A model generated the notes under the pieces. It saw nothing but the letters and a program-made list of their open reading frames with translations. It was not told the DNA's origin and did not search any database. From contig NZ_CP024123.1 of NCBI RefSeq assembly GCF_002736105.1, forward strand, positions 2,968,001 to 3,032,000: a stretch of 64,000 bases of DNA. The letters are read 5' to 3'. The DNA is from Solibacillus sp. R5-41 (GTDB lineage Bacteria > Bacillota > Bacilli > Bacillales_A > Planococcaceae). Below are positions 45,811 to 56,148 of the stretch, piece after piece. The translations under genes and the position numbers were made by a program. The first letter of the stretch is position 1. The number at the start of each line of letters is the position of its first letter.

Positions 45811-46024
45811 GGGTGTCCCCCCTTATTCTCTTACATATGATACAAAAAATTTCTACTTGATACAATCAAACAGGCGAAACTAATACAATTTTCTAGTTTT
45901 CGCGACATAATTTCAGACGTAATTTAACTTATTTGGTTCATTTTAATTGGTATTCCCCGAAGAAATATGCTTATTTATATAAGGTAGAAAAGGGGTTTCC
46001 CTCCATAGGTGTAAGTTTCCTATA
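45811..46024. other. Spacer upstream of mltG
   Basis: No gene is supported here. The stretch should contain the mltG promoter and leads into repeat B5. Confidence 0.4.
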
Positions 46025-46260
46025 CTGTTTTCTAATTAAGTCTGGGCTTGTTAGGCTGGCTAAGCACATGAATCACAGCTTTGTTGTCACAAATCTATAC
46101 GACTCATCTTTGTGCTTTGTCCAAGGCCGGGCCGCCACGACGTTGGTCACTCAGGCGTTCCCACACGTCGTGGCGGTTTTAGCCTAAGTTCCTCTTATAA
46201 AGTATGGCCTACTAGAGCTTTCTAGATTTATTACGCCGCTACCGTGGGAGGAGGCGGATT
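46025..46260 (+). repeat. Intergenic repeat, family B copy B5
   Basis: The left half (GGCTGGCTAAGCACATGA, AGCTTTGTTGTCACAAAT, CGACTCATCTTTGTGCTTTG) matches B2; the right half carries CGCCACGACG...CGTCGTGGCG as a strong hairpin, TTTTAGCCTAAGTTCCTC and the GCCGCTACCGTGGGAGG end shared with B4. It is the most complete copy of family B and holds no gene. Confidence 0.78.
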
Positions 46261-46382
46261 CTTATTTATATTTCCATTCCGCGGACTTACATTTTACGTA
46301 ATTCACTGAAACTTGCGGATGAATTCCATTGCAATATTAAGTAGAATTTCTATATTTAAATTATATTATTATCACATTGAAA

Positions 46383-46416
46383 AGGTCCTAAACAATGGAT
46401 TAATTGTTTAGGACCT
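46383..46416 (-). terminator. Terminator of the tandem DUF1292 gene
   Basis: AGGTCCTAAACAAT and ATTGTTTAGGACCT form a 14-bp perfect stem 34 bp after the stop, followed by TTTT on the minus strand. Confidence 0.82.
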
Positions 46417-46450
46417 CTTCTATTATTCAATTTGCTCGTTTACAAAATTA

Positions 46451-46963
46451 TTATTGTTGTGCTAATGACGCCAATACTTCTTCTACCATTGCCCATTCTT
46501 CATCGGTTTCAATTGGTAGTAAGTCTGCTACTTCACCATTTTCACCCGCAATAAAGGCAGAGGCAAACACTTCATCTAAATTTGGCACTTCATCTTCTAC
46601 AACCGCATAAAATAAATAGTCTTTATTGTTGCGTTCAAAACGGTGTAAAATTTGGCACATGATTTCTTCATCTTGATCATTTGTAATTGTAAAGAAATTC
46701 GTTTGATCTGCACCAAACTCGCTAATTAACGTATTCATCACTTCTTCAACCATTGCCCATTCTTCATCAGTTTCAAGGTCTGCAAAGCCTGCCATTTCGC
46801 CATTTTCATCTAATTCAAAACGCAATGCAGATACACCTGAATCTTCATCGCCCACTAATGAAAATAACACGTATGAATGATCATCTGAGTCAAATGTAAA
46901 GACAACGCGACATTGCTGTTCTTGGCCATCTTCTGTTTGTAATACAAAAATTTGTTCTTCCAT
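46451..46963 (-). CDS. Tandem DUF1292 protein
   Basis: This 170-residue acidic protein is two DUF1292 (YrzB-like) units in a row: residues 1-85 (EEQIFVLQTEDGQEQQCRVV ... EEWAMVEEVMNTLI) and 88-170 (NFFTITNDQDEEIMCQILHR ... EEWAMVEEVLASL). The repeated TDEEWAMVEEV closes both halves. The start follows TTAGGAGGAAA. Together with the single-domain yrzB next to it, it records a duplication and fusion. DUF1292 function is unknown. Confidence 0.85.
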   Translation of the reverse strand: MEEQIFVLQTEDGQEQQCRVVFTFDSDDHSYVLFSLVGDEDSGVSALRFELDENGEMAGFADLETDEEWAMVEEVMNTLISEFGADQTNFFTITNDQDEEIMCQILHRFERNNKDYLFYAVVEDEVPNLDEVFASAFIAGENGEVADLLPIETDEEWAMVEEVLASLAQQ

Positions 46964-47099
46964 CGTTGATTTCCTCCTAAATAGCAAAACAGAGTCGGCA
47001 GTCGCCTCCTCTGTTTTAGCAAGACTTCCCTTATACTAAAAGTATAGGATGTTGTCCATTGTTATGTGGATTCGCTTAAAAGATCCACTCATGTCAAAA

Positions 47100-47387
47100 T
47101 TATTCTTCGCCTAGCTCGTCTTCAATCGCATTTAAAACGCTCTCGATTAAATCCCATTCAGCTTCTGTTTCGATTGGCTCTAACTCGCCATCTTCACCGT
47201 TTTCAGCAGGAACAAATGATGATGCGAAAATTTCTACTGCACCTTCTGCATCTTCTTCAGCACCTACTAATGAATATAATACATACGATTTACCGAACTC
47301 TTCTGAATCGAATGTGTGTAAAATTTCACAAAGTTGTTCGTTACCGTTTTCGTCTACTACTGTAATTTGATGTTGTTGTTCTGACAT
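47100..47387 (-). CDS. yrzB: DUF1292 protein YrzB
   Basis: This 95-residue acidic protein ([49 protein letters not shown]) is a single DUF1292 unit. The alaS-ireB-ruvX-yrzB order is that of B. subtilis. Its function is unknown. It lies 64 bp downstream of ruvX. Confidence 0.88.
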   Translation of the reverse strand: MSEQQHQITVVDENGNEQLCEILHTFDSEEFGKSYVLYSLVGAEEDAEGAVEIFASSFVPAENGEDGELEPIETEAEWDLIESVLNAIEDELGEE

Positions 47388-47451
47388 TAAAAGTCACCTC
47401 TTCATAATATTAAGGCCAAGCCTTGTTCCGTTTGCTATTTTTCCAGCAAAC

Positions 47452-47868
47452 TTAGTTTTTGCTGTCGAGATATCCTTGTAGAATCATGACAGCCGCCATT
47501 TTATCAATGACTTGTTTGCGTTTTTTTCGGCTTACGTCTGCTTCAATTAACATACGTTCTGCCGCCATTGTTGTTAAGCGTTCATCCCAAAGCTTTACAG
47601 GGAAACCGAAAGTCTCTTCTAATAACCGTTTATAGGCCTCAGATGCTTCTCCACGTGGCCCCACTGTATTATTCATGTTCTTTGGAAAACCTACAACAAA
47701 TTCCGTTACACTATGCTCATTGACAAGCTCTTTAATACGAGGAATGCCAAATTCGCCGACTGCTTCATTAATTTTAATTGTTTCAATGCCTTGCGCAGTC
47801 CAGCCAAACGCATCACTAATTGCAACGCCGACTGTTTTAGAGCCGACGTCTAAACCCATAATTCTCAT
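47452..47868 (-). CDS. ruvX: Holliday junction resolvase-like protein RuvX/YqgF
   Basis: This 138-residue RNase H-fold protein is implicated in 16S rRNA 5' processing and has junction-resolvase ancestry. It begins with [16 protein letters not shown] holding the first catalytic Asp, and has [19 protein letters not shown] and [15 protein letters not shown]. It overlaps ireB by four bases. Confidence 0.95.
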   Translation of the reverse strand: MRIMGLDVGSKTVGVAISDAFGWTAQGIETIKINEAVGEFGIPRIKELVNEHSVTEFVVGFPKNMNNTVGPRGEASEAYKRLLEETFGFPVKLWDERLTTMAAERMLIEADVSRKKRKQVIDKMAAVMILQGYLDSKN

Positions 47869-48137
47869 TTGTCCGCCTCGGTATTCTTTCTAATGTAAAA
47901 TTTTACGAGCTCTTCTAAAATTTCATCTCGTTCAAGCTTGCGGATTAAATTGCGTGCGTCCTGGTGGCGAGGGATGTATGCCGGGTCACCAGATAATAAA
48001 TAACCTACAATTTGGTTTGTTGGGTTGTAGCCTTTTTCCTCTAATGACGAATACACCTTCAACATCACTTGCTTCACTTCTTGTTCCATTGACTCTTCAG
48101 GAAAACTAAATTTCATCGTTTGATCGAATGAACTCAA
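47865..48137 (-). CDS. ireB: IreB family regulatory phosphoprotein
   Basis: This 90-residue protein (YrzL in Bacillus) is a substrate of the IreK/PrkC kinase in enterococci. The core [20 protein letters not shown] and [20 protein letters not shown] is nearly invariant. I use a TTG start at 48137 (SSFDQTMKF), six bases behind GAGGTG, which gives the usual family N-terminus; the open frame begins at a GTG nine bases upstream. Confidence 0.93.
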   Translation of the reverse strand: MSSFDQTMKFSFPEESMEQEVKQVMLKVYSSLEEKGYNPTNQIVGYLLSGDPAYIPRHQDARNLIRKLERDEILEELVKFYIRKNTEADK

Positions 48138-48281
48138 GACCAGCACCTCGCTTTCAGCAATAGAGAGATGGAATATAGAACCATCTCCATTTTTTCTATT
48201 ATATCCTATTCATCCATGCACTTCAAATATGCTTATTTACTTTTACCATAAACTATATTTTGTTTACGTGCTAGTCATAAA

Positions 48282-50954
48282 TTAGAATGATTTTACAAGG
48301 TCATAGACAGCTGTTAATGCGTCGTCTAATTTCGTTGCATCTTTCGCACCAGCCATCGCCATATCTGGACGGCCGCCACCTTTACCGTCACATGCTTCAG
48401 CAACCATTTTCACGATATTTCCTGCATGGTGTTGTCCACCTACAATATCTTTTGTCACACCTGCACAAAGCATAACTTTATCATCTGCCACTGCACCAAG
48501 GACAATAATAGCTGCATCCATTTTTTCTTTTAAATCATCCATCATTTGACGCAATTGGTTATTATCCTTTGCATCGACGCGTGTTGCTAATACCGTAACA
48601 TCCCCAATTTTTTGAGCTGCATCAATCACTGCACCCGCTTGCGCATTAGCCATTTTTTGAGATAATGACTCATTTTCACGTTGCAATTCTTTGTAATCCG
48701 CTTGTAAAGATGAGACACGTGTTGCGACATCTTTTGGATTTGCTTTTAATAAAGCCGCCGCTTCATTTAAAATCGCTTCTTCTTCTTTAACTGCAAAGTA
48801 AGCCGCTTTCCCAGTTACTGCTTCAATACGGCGTGTACCTGCTCCAATACCGCCTTCTGAAACGATTTTGAAGAAACCAATTTCAGATGAACGTTGAACG
48901 TGAAGACCACCACAAAGTTCGATTGAATAATCCGATACTGCTACCACACGTACAACATCGCCGTATTTCTCACCGAATAATGCCATTGCGCCCATTGCTT
49001 TTGCTTCGTCAATCGCCATTTCTTGAACAACTACTTCGATATCTTCCCAAATCTTTTCGTTCACTGCACGCTCTACTTGAGCTAATTCTTCTTTCGTAGC
49101 TTGACCGAAATGTGAGAAGTCAAAACGTAGACGATCTGGACCTACATAAGAACCCGCTTGCGCAACGTGGTCACCTAATACATCTTTTAATGCGCGGTGC
49201 ATTAAGTGTGTTGCTGTATGGTTTTTCAAAATTAATGTACGTTTTTCACGATCAACATTCGCTGTCATTGTATCCCCAACGTTCATTTCACCTGATTCGA
49301 TAAATACTGTATGCAAAGGTTGGCCATTTGGCGCTTTTTGAACATCTTTTACAAGTGCTTTAAAGCTGTCAGATTCAATCACACCTGTATCAGCAATTTG
49401 TCCACCCATTTCAGTGTAGAATGGTGTTTCAGAAAGGATAATTAACGCCTCTTGTCCTTCTGTCGCTACTTGTGCTTCTTGACCATCCACAACGATAGCT
49501 GCAATTGTTCCTGTTGTTTCAAGCACATTGTATACATACGTTGACTCTTGCTTTAAGTTGGCTAATACTTCATTTTGCACTTGCATTGAATCGACATCTG
49601 CACGGGCATTACGAGCACGGTTACGTTGTTCTTCCATCGCCGTTTCGAAACCTTTATGATCAACTGTCATACCTACTTCTTCCGCGTATTCTTCTGTTAA
49701 TTCGATTGGGAAACCGAATGTATCATATAAACGGAACGCATCAGCACCTGGAATGATTGCTTCCCCTTTTGCTTTTTGGCTTTCTACAACATCGTTGAAA
49801 ATTGCTAAACCGCCATCCAATGTTTCATGGAATCGAACTTCTTCATTTTTAATAACACGTTGAATGAACGCTTCTTTTTCTTTTACTTGTGGATAGAAAT
49901 CTTCCATAATTCCGCCAACTGTTGGAACTAATTCAAACATGAACGGTTTTTCGATGCCAATTTGTTTCGCATAGCGCACTGCACGACGTAATAAGCGACG
50001 TAATACGTATCCACGACCTTCATTTGACGGTAATGCACCATCACCAATGGCAAAGGCAACTGTACGAATATGGTCAGCAATTACTTTGAACGGTGTATTA
50101 ATATCTTCAGATGATCCAAAGATTTCTTTTAAATCAACTTCATTTGGACGCTTATAGCTGCGGTTCGCAAATTGTTCTACTTTTTCAATGATTGGCATGA
50201 AAAGGTCTGTATCAAAGTTCGTTGGTACGTTTTGAATTACTGAAACGATACGTTCAAGCCCCATACCTGTATCAATATTTTGCTTTGGTAGTGGCGTATA
50301 TGTGCCATCTGGATTGTGGTTAAATTGTGAGAACACAAGGTTCCAAATTTCTAAGTAACGCTCATTTTCGCCACCTGGATACATTTCATCCTCAGGCGCA
50401 CCAAAGCCGTATACTTCTCCACGGTCATAGAAAATTTCTGAGTTTGGACCAGATGGACCTTCTCCGATATCCCAGAAATTACCTTCTAAACGAATTAAGC
50501 GTTCCTTTGGAATACCAATTTCGTCATGCCAAACATCGTACGCTTCTTGGTCCTCTGGATGGATTGTAATAGATAATTTCTCTGCTTCAAAGCCCATCCA
50601 CTTTGCATCAGTTAGAAACTCCCATGCATAATGAATTGCTTCTTTTTTGAAATAATCACCGATTGAAAAGTTCCCTAACATTTCAAAGAACGTATGGTGA
50701 CGCGCTGTTTTCCCAACGTTTTCAATATCGTTTGTACGAATTGATTTTTGCGCATTTGTAATACGTGGATTATCCGGAATTATACGTCCGTCAAAATAAG
50801 GCTTTAATGTCGCAACGCCTGAGTTAATCCATAATAAAGATGGATCGTTAATTGGCACAAGTGGTGCAGATGGTTCATGGTGATGTCCTTTTTCTTTAAA
50901 AAACTCTAAAAATAGACGACGAATTTCTGTTGCTGTCATTGTTTTTGTTGTCAT
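48282..50954 (-). CDS. alaS: Alanyl-tRNA synthetase
   Basis: This 890-residue class II synthetase charges tRNA-Ala. The catalytic domain ([20 protein letters not shown]), the editing-domain zinc site HTATHLMH with CGGLHVQ, and the C-terminal DHHA1 domain ([12 protein letters not shown]) are all present. The ATG at 50954 follows TTAGGAGGAAA; an open frame running further upstream (to 51083) crosses the T-box leader and is not coding. Confidence 0.97.
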   Translation of the reverse strand: MTTKTMTATEIRRLFLEFFKEKGHHHEPSAPLVPINDPSLLWINSGVATLKPYFDGRIIPDNPRITNAQKSIRTNDIENVGKTARHHTFFEMLGNFSIGDYFKKEAIHYAWEFLTDAKWMGFEAEKLSITIHPEDQEAYDVWHDEIGIPKERLIRLEGNFWDIGEGPSGPNSEIFYDRGEVYGFGAPEDEMYPGGENERYLEIWNLVFSQFNHNPDGTYTPLPKQNIDTGMGLERIVSVIQNVPTNFDTDLFMPIIEKVEQFANRSYKRPNEVDLKEIFGSSEDINTPFKVIADHIRTVAFAIGDGALPSNEGRGYVLRRLLRRAVRYAKQIGIEKPFMFELVPTVGGIMEDFYPQVKEKEAFIQRVIKNEEVRFHETLDGGLAIFNDVVESQKAKGEAIIPGADAFRLYDTFGFPIELTEEYAEEVGMTVDHKGFETAMEEQRNRARNARADVDSMQVQNEVLANLKQESTYVYNVLETTGTIAAIVVDGQEAQVATEGQEALIILSETPFYTEMGGQIADTGVIESDSFKALVKDVQKAPNGQPLHTVFIESGEMNVGDTMTANVDREKRTLILKNHTATHLMHRALKDVLGDHVAQAGSYVGPDRLRFDFSHFGQATKEELAQVERAVNEKIWEDIEVVVQEMAIDEAKAMGAMALFGEKYGDVVRVVAVSDYSIELCGGLHVQRSSEIGFFKIVSEGGIGAGTRRIEAVTGKAAYFAVKEEEAILNEAAALLKANPKDVATRVSSLQADYKELQRENESLSQKMANAQAGAVIDAAQKIGDVTVLATRVDAKDNNQLRQMMDDLKEKMDAAIIVLGAVADDKVMLCAGVTKDIVGGQHHAGNIVKMVAEACDGKGGGRPDMAMAGAKDATKLDDALTAVYDLVKSF

Positions 50955-51002
50955 ACTGTATTTCCTCCTAATAATTATGAATGAAAAATGATGATGTAAA
51001 CA

Positions 51003-51240
51003 CAAAAAAGCCCTCATCCCTAGTAAAGGGACGAAGACTATTATCTCGCGGTACCACCCTAATTTATAATGACATAAAGTCACTATATCTCAAGTGCTAG
51101 TAACGTTAGCAAACGGCAGGGATTAGTTGCACTCTGGAGTAGCTTTCTGAATTACGTCGAGGAGATTTTTTCAGCCTTGAAATCTCTTTCTATACACGTT
51201 TGTAAAACATACTTTTTCCATCATCGTGTTCATTGTATTC
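51003..51240 (-). promoter_or_regulatory. T-box leader of alaS
   Basis: On the minus strand AGGGTGGTACCGCG (51047-51060) is the T-box sequence that pairs with uncharged tRNA acceptor ends. It is followed by the terminator stem GTCCC...GGGATGAGGGCTTTTTT (51003-51034), 50 bp before alaS. The upstream 180 bases hold the stem I region. Uncharged tRNA-Ala should favour antitermination and raise alaS expression. Confidence 0.93.
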
Positions 51241-51289
51241 TACTTTTTATTATAAAAAAATGAATTCAAACTGTCAAATGGAATGTAAA

Positions 51290-51448
51290 TCAATTACGCC
51301 TCGGCTAACTCTTTTCCAGGGGAATGGTCCAACACGAGTTTGTTACAAAGCGTTATCACAAGAAGAGACGGGTTTAGCCTTTGGTTCCTTCCTTTAGCCT
51401 GAGTTCCCCTATTCAGTGAGGATTTGAACCCTCTCACTGAATCAAGTT
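51290..51448 (+). repeat. Intergenic repeat, family A copy A8 (hybrid)
   Basis: It starts CAATTACGCCTCGGCTAAC and ends with the hairpin ATTCAGTGAGG...CCTCTCACTGAAT and CAAGTTAA. The middle (CCAGATTTT arms and ACATCCGCC) is replaced by diverged sequence with TTTAGCCTGAGTTCCC, a family B-like module. The last bases form the stop codon of the MFS gene. Confidence 0.75.
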
Positions 51449-52598
51449 AATAATTAAATCGATTGCGCGTCAAAATAACTAGGAAGATAGCTGGCACGGT
51501 GAAAATGACCATCCCTAAAAATGCAAGACCTGGTTCTATTTCATAAAGTGCACCACCGAGTAGTGTTAGTAAGGCTGCACTTAAACTCATCGCAAATGCC
51601 GAATAAATTCCTTGTGCATTCGGAATTTGCTCTTTCGGTAAGTTTTGCGTAATGTAGCGAATAAATGCATAATGCGCCACCCCAAACGACAGAGCATGAA
51701 GCGCTTGTGAAACAATAAATACAGGGATGCTCGGAAATAAATAGATAGTAATCCAGCGCACACTAGCACCTACTGCAGCTAAAATTAATAACGATGACGG
51801 GCGCCAGCTTGATAAAAACGTATCCGCCTTTAAGAAATAAATAATTTCAAATACTACCGCGACATTTAAAATAAGGCCAATGTAAAATGGGTTGACATTC
51901 AAATCTTGTATGTAAATATATCCATAGCTGTAATAAGAGGCATGTGCTCCTTGTAGTAAAATGACGACAAGTAACACAACAGCAAAGCTTTTCACTTCAA
52001 GTAAGCCTTTCATGGATAAGGACTTCGTATTTTTTTCATGCACAGGTCGCATAAGTAAAATTTTAGGTGCCGGCAGTAGCTGAATTGCTAATAACGCGAT
52101 TAACCCTAAAATCATAAACCATAATATAACTTGTTCCCCGTAAGTACCGGTAAACATACTGATGACTAATACCGATAAAACATAGCCAATAGAACCAAGT
52201 GAGCGTGCTTTTCCGTAATGGACATCCCCCTGCTGCATTAATGTCGCTGCACCACTTTCAACTGCCGGCAATAACGCAGGATACATCGCACTAAATAGCA
52301 TCGTCACAATAAACAAGCCTTCGAATGAGTCCATTGGTATATAAAAAATCGTTACGATCAATGACATTGTTGTAAAAAATAATAAAACTTGCTTATTGCT
52401 TAAAATTTTTGATACATAAGGAAATATAAACATCGTTGACAACGCGCGTGCCACTAAGCCGAAGCTCATAATGATGCCCGCGTCTGACACAGTTAACCCT
52501 TTATCATTAACTAACCAGCCTGTCCAATATGGTAAAAATATGCCCCATGTAATAAAAAACGTAAAGAAATTTCGAGATAACCAACGTTGATTGTTCAT
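51447..52598 (-). CDS. MFS transporter, 3-phenylpropionate/nucleoside-transporter-like
   Basis: This 383-residue protein has about twelve membrane helices and starts NNQRWLSRNFFTFFITWGIF, a pattern close to the MFS_1-like group (LacY/HcaT/NupG relatives). Two halves of six helices with a loop rich in charged residues near residue 195 are visible. The substrate is unknown. It is divergent from a Crp-like regulator gene 86 bp away, a pairing that suggests that the regulator may control it. Confidence 0.85.
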   Translation of the reverse strand: MNNQRWLSRNFFTFFITWGIFLPYWTGWLVNDKGLTVSDAGIIMSFGLVARALSTMFIFPYVSKILSNKQVLLFFTTMSLIVTIFYIPMDSFEGLFIVTMLFSAMYPALLPAVESGAATLMQQGDVHYGKARSLGSIGYVLSVLVISMFTGTYGEQVILWFMILGLIALLAIQLLPAPKILLMRPVHEKNTKSLSMKGLLEVKSFAVVLLVVILLQGAHASYYSYGYIYIQDLNVNPFYIGLILNVAVVFEIIYFLKADTFLSSWRPSSLLILAAVGASVRWITIYLFPSIPVFIVSQALHALSFGVAHYAFIRYITQNLPKEQIPNAQGIYSAFAMSLSAALLTLLGGALYEIEPGLAFLGMVIFTVPAIFLVILTRNRFNY

Positions 52599-52683
52599 GA
52601 AAATTTATTCCCTCCAATACATTTCGTTGAATCATATCACGTTCTTTATTACAATAATGTGAGATATCTCATATTTTATAAAG

Positions 52684-53361
52684 TTGGTGAGTAATTTGAA
52701 AGTTTTAACAAATAAATTACGGAAGTTTTATATTGAAAAATACCCGATTAATCAATTATTTTCAGTTGATATGACGCCATATTTGGCCGTTCACCAGTTT
52801 GAAAAAGGAGAATTCATTTTTAAGGAACGCTCCCATCCAGAGTATTTGTATTACATGGTCGAAGGGAAAGCCAAGCTATATGTAACACACAAAAATGGAA
52901 AAGTATCACTCATTGATTTCATTACATCTCCAATTTTTATGGGCGAAATTGAGCTTATAGATGGCGAAAGAGTTTCAAAAGGCATCCAAACTGTCACAAA
53001 AACGATATGCCTTGCCATCCCCATTCAACAATGCAAAAAACAATTATTAACAGACGTCATTTTCCTACGTGAACTTTGCATGTTTTTAAGTGATAAGGCA
53101 ATGAAAGTGACCGCCAAATATACACAAAATCAAGTGTATCCATTAGAAAACCGTCTTGCCGCCTTTATATTACTTAGTTCAGATCATGACTTTTATAAAG
53201 AAAAGCATACCGAGATTTGTGAATTTTTAGGCGTCTCGTATCGGCATTTATTATATACGCTTGCAGCATTTTGTGAAGCAGGCATCCTCGTTAAACACAA
53301 TCGAGGTTATTTGATTCAAAATAAAGACAAGCTCCGCACCTTAAGTGAAGAAGTGCTATAA
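52684..53361 (+). CDS. Crp/Fnr-family transcriptional regulator (YeiL-like)
   Basis: This regulator of about 221-225 residues has an N-terminal cyclic-nucleotide-binding-like domain (FEKGEFIFKERSHPEYLYYM, PIFMGEIELIDG) and a C-terminal winged helix (EICEFLGVSYRHLLYTLAAF). No Cys cluster for oxygen sensing is seen. Start is uncertain between TTG at 52684 and TTG at 52696, which follows GGTGAG. It is divergent from the MFS gene. Confidence 0.85.
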   Translation: MVSNLKVLTNKLRKFYIEKYPINQLFSVDMTPYLAVHQFEKGEFIFKERSHPEYLYYMVEGKAKLYVTHKNGKVSLIDFITSPIFMGEIELIDGERVSKGIQTVTKTICLAIPIQQCKKQLLTDVIFLRELCMFLSDKAMKVTAKYTQNQVYPLENRLAAFILLSSDHDFYKEKHTEICEFLGVSYRHLLYTLAAFCEAGILVKHNRGYLIQNKDKLRTLSEEVL

Positions 53362-53381
53362 AGCTGATAAAATCACGAAAA

Positions 53382-53408
53382 GGCCATTTTGACAGAATCA
53401 AAATGGCC
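53382..53408. terminator. Bidirectional terminator between the Crp-like gene and recD2
   Basis: GGCCATTTTGA and TCAAAATGGCC form an 11-bp perfect stem between two converging genes. T-rich flanks are moderate. Confidence 0.75.
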
Positions 53409-53419
53409 GCTTTATTCAA

Positions 53420-55951
53420 TTAATCCTCCACAAAATCATAAGGAGAGACATTGTCCATTCCAATTAGCGGATGAACGTAAGGCGCTGTTTCAGTCGTTAA
53501 ATGATTCAGCAATGTTTCCCCAATTTTATGCGATTGCGAAACATTTAATAAACCCAGCTGCTCGTTAGATGGCTCTCGTTGTTTTTTTTCCGCAGCTTGT
53601 TCCGGTTTCGGTTGGATTTCCTCTTTTCCTTGAACTTCGGCTTTCTGCGCGTCTTCCAATGCTATTGGATTTAAACGCATTTTTAAGCTTGTAAAACGTG
53701 TTAGGTCATCTGTTTTGGCTAAGCCGTTTGCTAAAACATCCGGCTCACCACATAAAATTAAAAAGTTTTTTGCACGTGTAATGCCTGTATAAAGCAAGTT
53801 TCGTCGTAGCATTTTCGAATAGCCGCGAACAACAGGCATAATGACTGTCTGAAATTCTGAGCCTTGTGATTTATGGATGGAGCAGCAATACGCGAGTGTA
53901 AGTTGATTCAAATCTGCACGCTGGTACGTCACTTCAATCCCATCATAAGAAACAATTAATAAATCCTGCTTTTCAATCGTTTCCTTTGCACGAATAATTG
54001 AAATGACTTCCCCCATATCGCCATTAAATACATTGCTTTCGGGTTGATTGACGAGCTGGAGCACTTTATCGCCAATTCGGTAGATCGTATCGCCAAACAC
54101 GAGTTCCTTCCTTGTCCCATCATTCGGATTGACGAGCTGTTGAATTTCTTTATTGAGTGCATCAATTCCTGCGGGGCCTTTATACATCGGTGCAAGCACT
54201 TGAATATCGCGAATTGCCTGCCCTTTTGCAAGCGCACCCTTTACAACTTGTGTGACAACACCGGTTACTTGGGGAGCTGCAGCTTGAATAAACGAACGGT
54301 CCGATGTTTTCGTCGTCAGTGTATCCGGCACAATCCCTTTTTTAATTTGATGCGCAATTTCAATAATGGTCGAACCTTCTGCTTGTCGGTAAACATCCGT
54401 TAATTCAACAACCGGAACTTGCTTAGATGCAAGTAAATCCTTTAATACTTGTCCGGGACCAACAGGTGGTAATTGATCCTGATCCCCAACGAATATGATT
54501 TGAACATCCTCATGTAATGCCTTTAATAATTGATGTGCAAGCCACGTATCAACCATCGACATTTCATCAATGATGACAAGGCGACCTGTCACTTCACGTT
54601 CCGTTTCCTCGTCTTTTTCGTGTCCGTTAAATCCGAGTAATCGGTGAATCGTCATCGCTGGTAAACCAGTAGACTCAGCTAAACGTTTTGCAGCTCGTCC
54701 AGTTGGAGCCGCTAAAACAATCGGAAATGGCTCCTCCTTTTCTATATATGTTTTCGGATTCAATGAGAGTCCATGAAGTTCCGCATATGCCTCAACAAGT
54801 CCACGTACTACTGTAGTTTTACCCGTACCAGGTCCACCTGTTAATATCATGACAGCCGAGTTCATCGCCGTTTCAATCGCTTGAACTTGGGTTGGTGCAT
54901 AGGTCACATTATAGCTTTCCTCCACATCGCCAATCGCTTTACGAATTTCATCGCGCGAAAAACGCTCACTCGTTTCATTTTTACTTTTTAATTCGATGAT
55001 TTTACTCGCAATACCTACTTCACTAAAATACAGAGAAGGCAAATAGAGGCGGGTTTCCTCCCCGCAAATTTTCGATTCCTCTCGCATTTCAATGCACGCT
55101 TTTGAAATCGCATCATAAGGAATTTCAATACGTTGGCTTTGCTCTAGCATATTTTTAACAGCAGGCAAGACAATTTCGGCATCTAAATAAACATGCCCCT
55201 CTGACAAGGCAGCATGTGTTAAGACGTGGAAAATTGCCGCTTTTATTCGGTCTGGGTGATTGCCGGTCATACCGAGTTTCGATCCTAGCTCATCCGCACG
55301 TATAAACCCGACCCCTTCTATATCTTCAATTAAGCGATATGGGTTTTCCATTAATAAATTTATCGTTTCTTCACGGTATTTTTGATATATTTTCATGCCT
55401 AATTGTGGACCAAATCCCCACTCATTTAGACGTACCATAACACGCTCTAGCCCTAAATTTTCTTCAATTGTTTGTCGAATCAGTATCTTTTTTTCAGCTG
55501 GTAATCGCGGCACAGCGTCAAGCGCATTCGGATCCTCTAATATTTTCGTTAGGGCATTGAGTCCAAGCTTATCCACAATAGATTCCGCCGTTTTCCGCCC
55601 GATTCCTGTAAATAAATCACTTGACAAATAATGAACAATCCCTTGCTCCGTTGATGGGACTTCTTTTTCAAATGTTTCAAGTTGAAATTGCATGCCGTAT
55701 TTTGGATGACTTTTCATGACACCCGTAAATCGGTATAGTTCATCCTCTGCTAATTGCGGGACATACCCAACGACGATTATTTCTTTTTCCTCATATTGTA
55801 AATTTGTTTCTTGAATTTTCACGCGGACAATGGAATACATATTTGTTGGATTATGAAAAATTGTGACGATGGGACGTCCAAGAATAAAGAGCTTATTCAG
55901 TTCAAATAAATCGAGATTTTCCGCCACTTTAACGCCCACTTCCTTGCTCAT
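53420..55951 (-). CDS. recD2: RecD2-like ATP-dependent DNA helicase
   Basis: This protein of about 840 residues is a 5'-3' helicase acting in DNA repair and fork protection, independent of RecBC. It has an N-terminal helix-hairpin-helix region, then helicase motifs: Walker A GGPGTGKTTVVRGL (about 365), DEAD-like VIIDEMSMVD, GDQDQLPPVGPG and HKSQGSEF. A Gln/Glu/Lys-rich tail of about 60 residues is longer than usual. No good ribosome site precedes the ATG at 55951; a GTG at 55927 behind AAGGAAG is a possible true start. Confidence 0.93.
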   Translation of the reverse strand: MSKEVGVKVAENLDLFELNKLFILGRPIVTIFHNPTNMYSIVRVKIQETNLQYEEKEIIVVGYVPQLAEDELYRFTGVMKSHPKYGMQFQLETFEKEVPSTEQGIVHYLSSDLFTGIGRKTAESIVDKLGLNALTKILEDPNALDAVPRLPAEKKILIRQTIEENLGLERVMVRLNEWGFGPQLGMKIYQKYREETINLLMENPYRLIEDIEGVGFIRADELGSKLGMTGNHPDRIKAAIFHVLTHAALSEGHVYLDAEIVLPAVKNMLEQSQRIEIPYDAISKACIEMREESKICGEETRLYLPSLYFSEVGIASKIIELKSKNETSERFSRDEIRKAIGDVEESYNVTYAPTQVQAIETAMNSAVMILTGGPGTGKTTVVRGLVEAYAELHGLSLNPKTYIEKEEPFPIVLAAPTGRAAKRLAESTGLPAMTIHRLLGFNGHEKDEETEREVTGRLVIIDEMSMVDTWLAHQLLKALHEDVQIIFVGDQDQLPPVGPGQVLKDLLASKQVPVVELTDVYRQAEGSTIIEIAHQIKKGIVPDTLTTKTSDRSFIQAAAPQVTGVVTQVVKGALAKGQAIRDIQVLAPMYKGPAGIDALNKEIQQLVNPNDGTRKELVFGDTIYRIGDKVLQLVNQPESNVFNGDMGEVISIIRAKETIEKQDLLIVSYDGIEVTYQRADLNQLTLAYCCSIHKSQGSEFQTVIMPVVRGYSKMLRRNLLYTGITRAKNFLILCGEPDVLANGLAKTDDLTRFTSLKMRLNPIALEDAQKAEVQGKEEIQPKPEQAAEKKQREPSNEQLGLLNVSQSHKIGETLLNHLTTETAPYVHPLIGMDNVSPYDFVED

Positions 55952-56148
55952 TTGTACGCTTATTTTACCATATGTAAATTGCCCTGTCTTTTACAGAATC
56001 AGAAATCCACCTTTGTTCATTCAAACGCGCGTAACAAAAGAGAATCTGGTTTTAAAACACCGCCAAACTATCTGATTTTTATAACAATTCATAAGCGGTC
56101 AATGGTATGATAGAAACAGATGTTGGAACAGAAAGGCTTGTGAACTAG

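Noticed and set aside
50955-51083. Upstream extension of the alaS reading frame by 43 codons
   Set aside because: It crosses the T-box and terminator; the ATG at 50954 has a strong ribosome site and gives the family's usual N-terminus.
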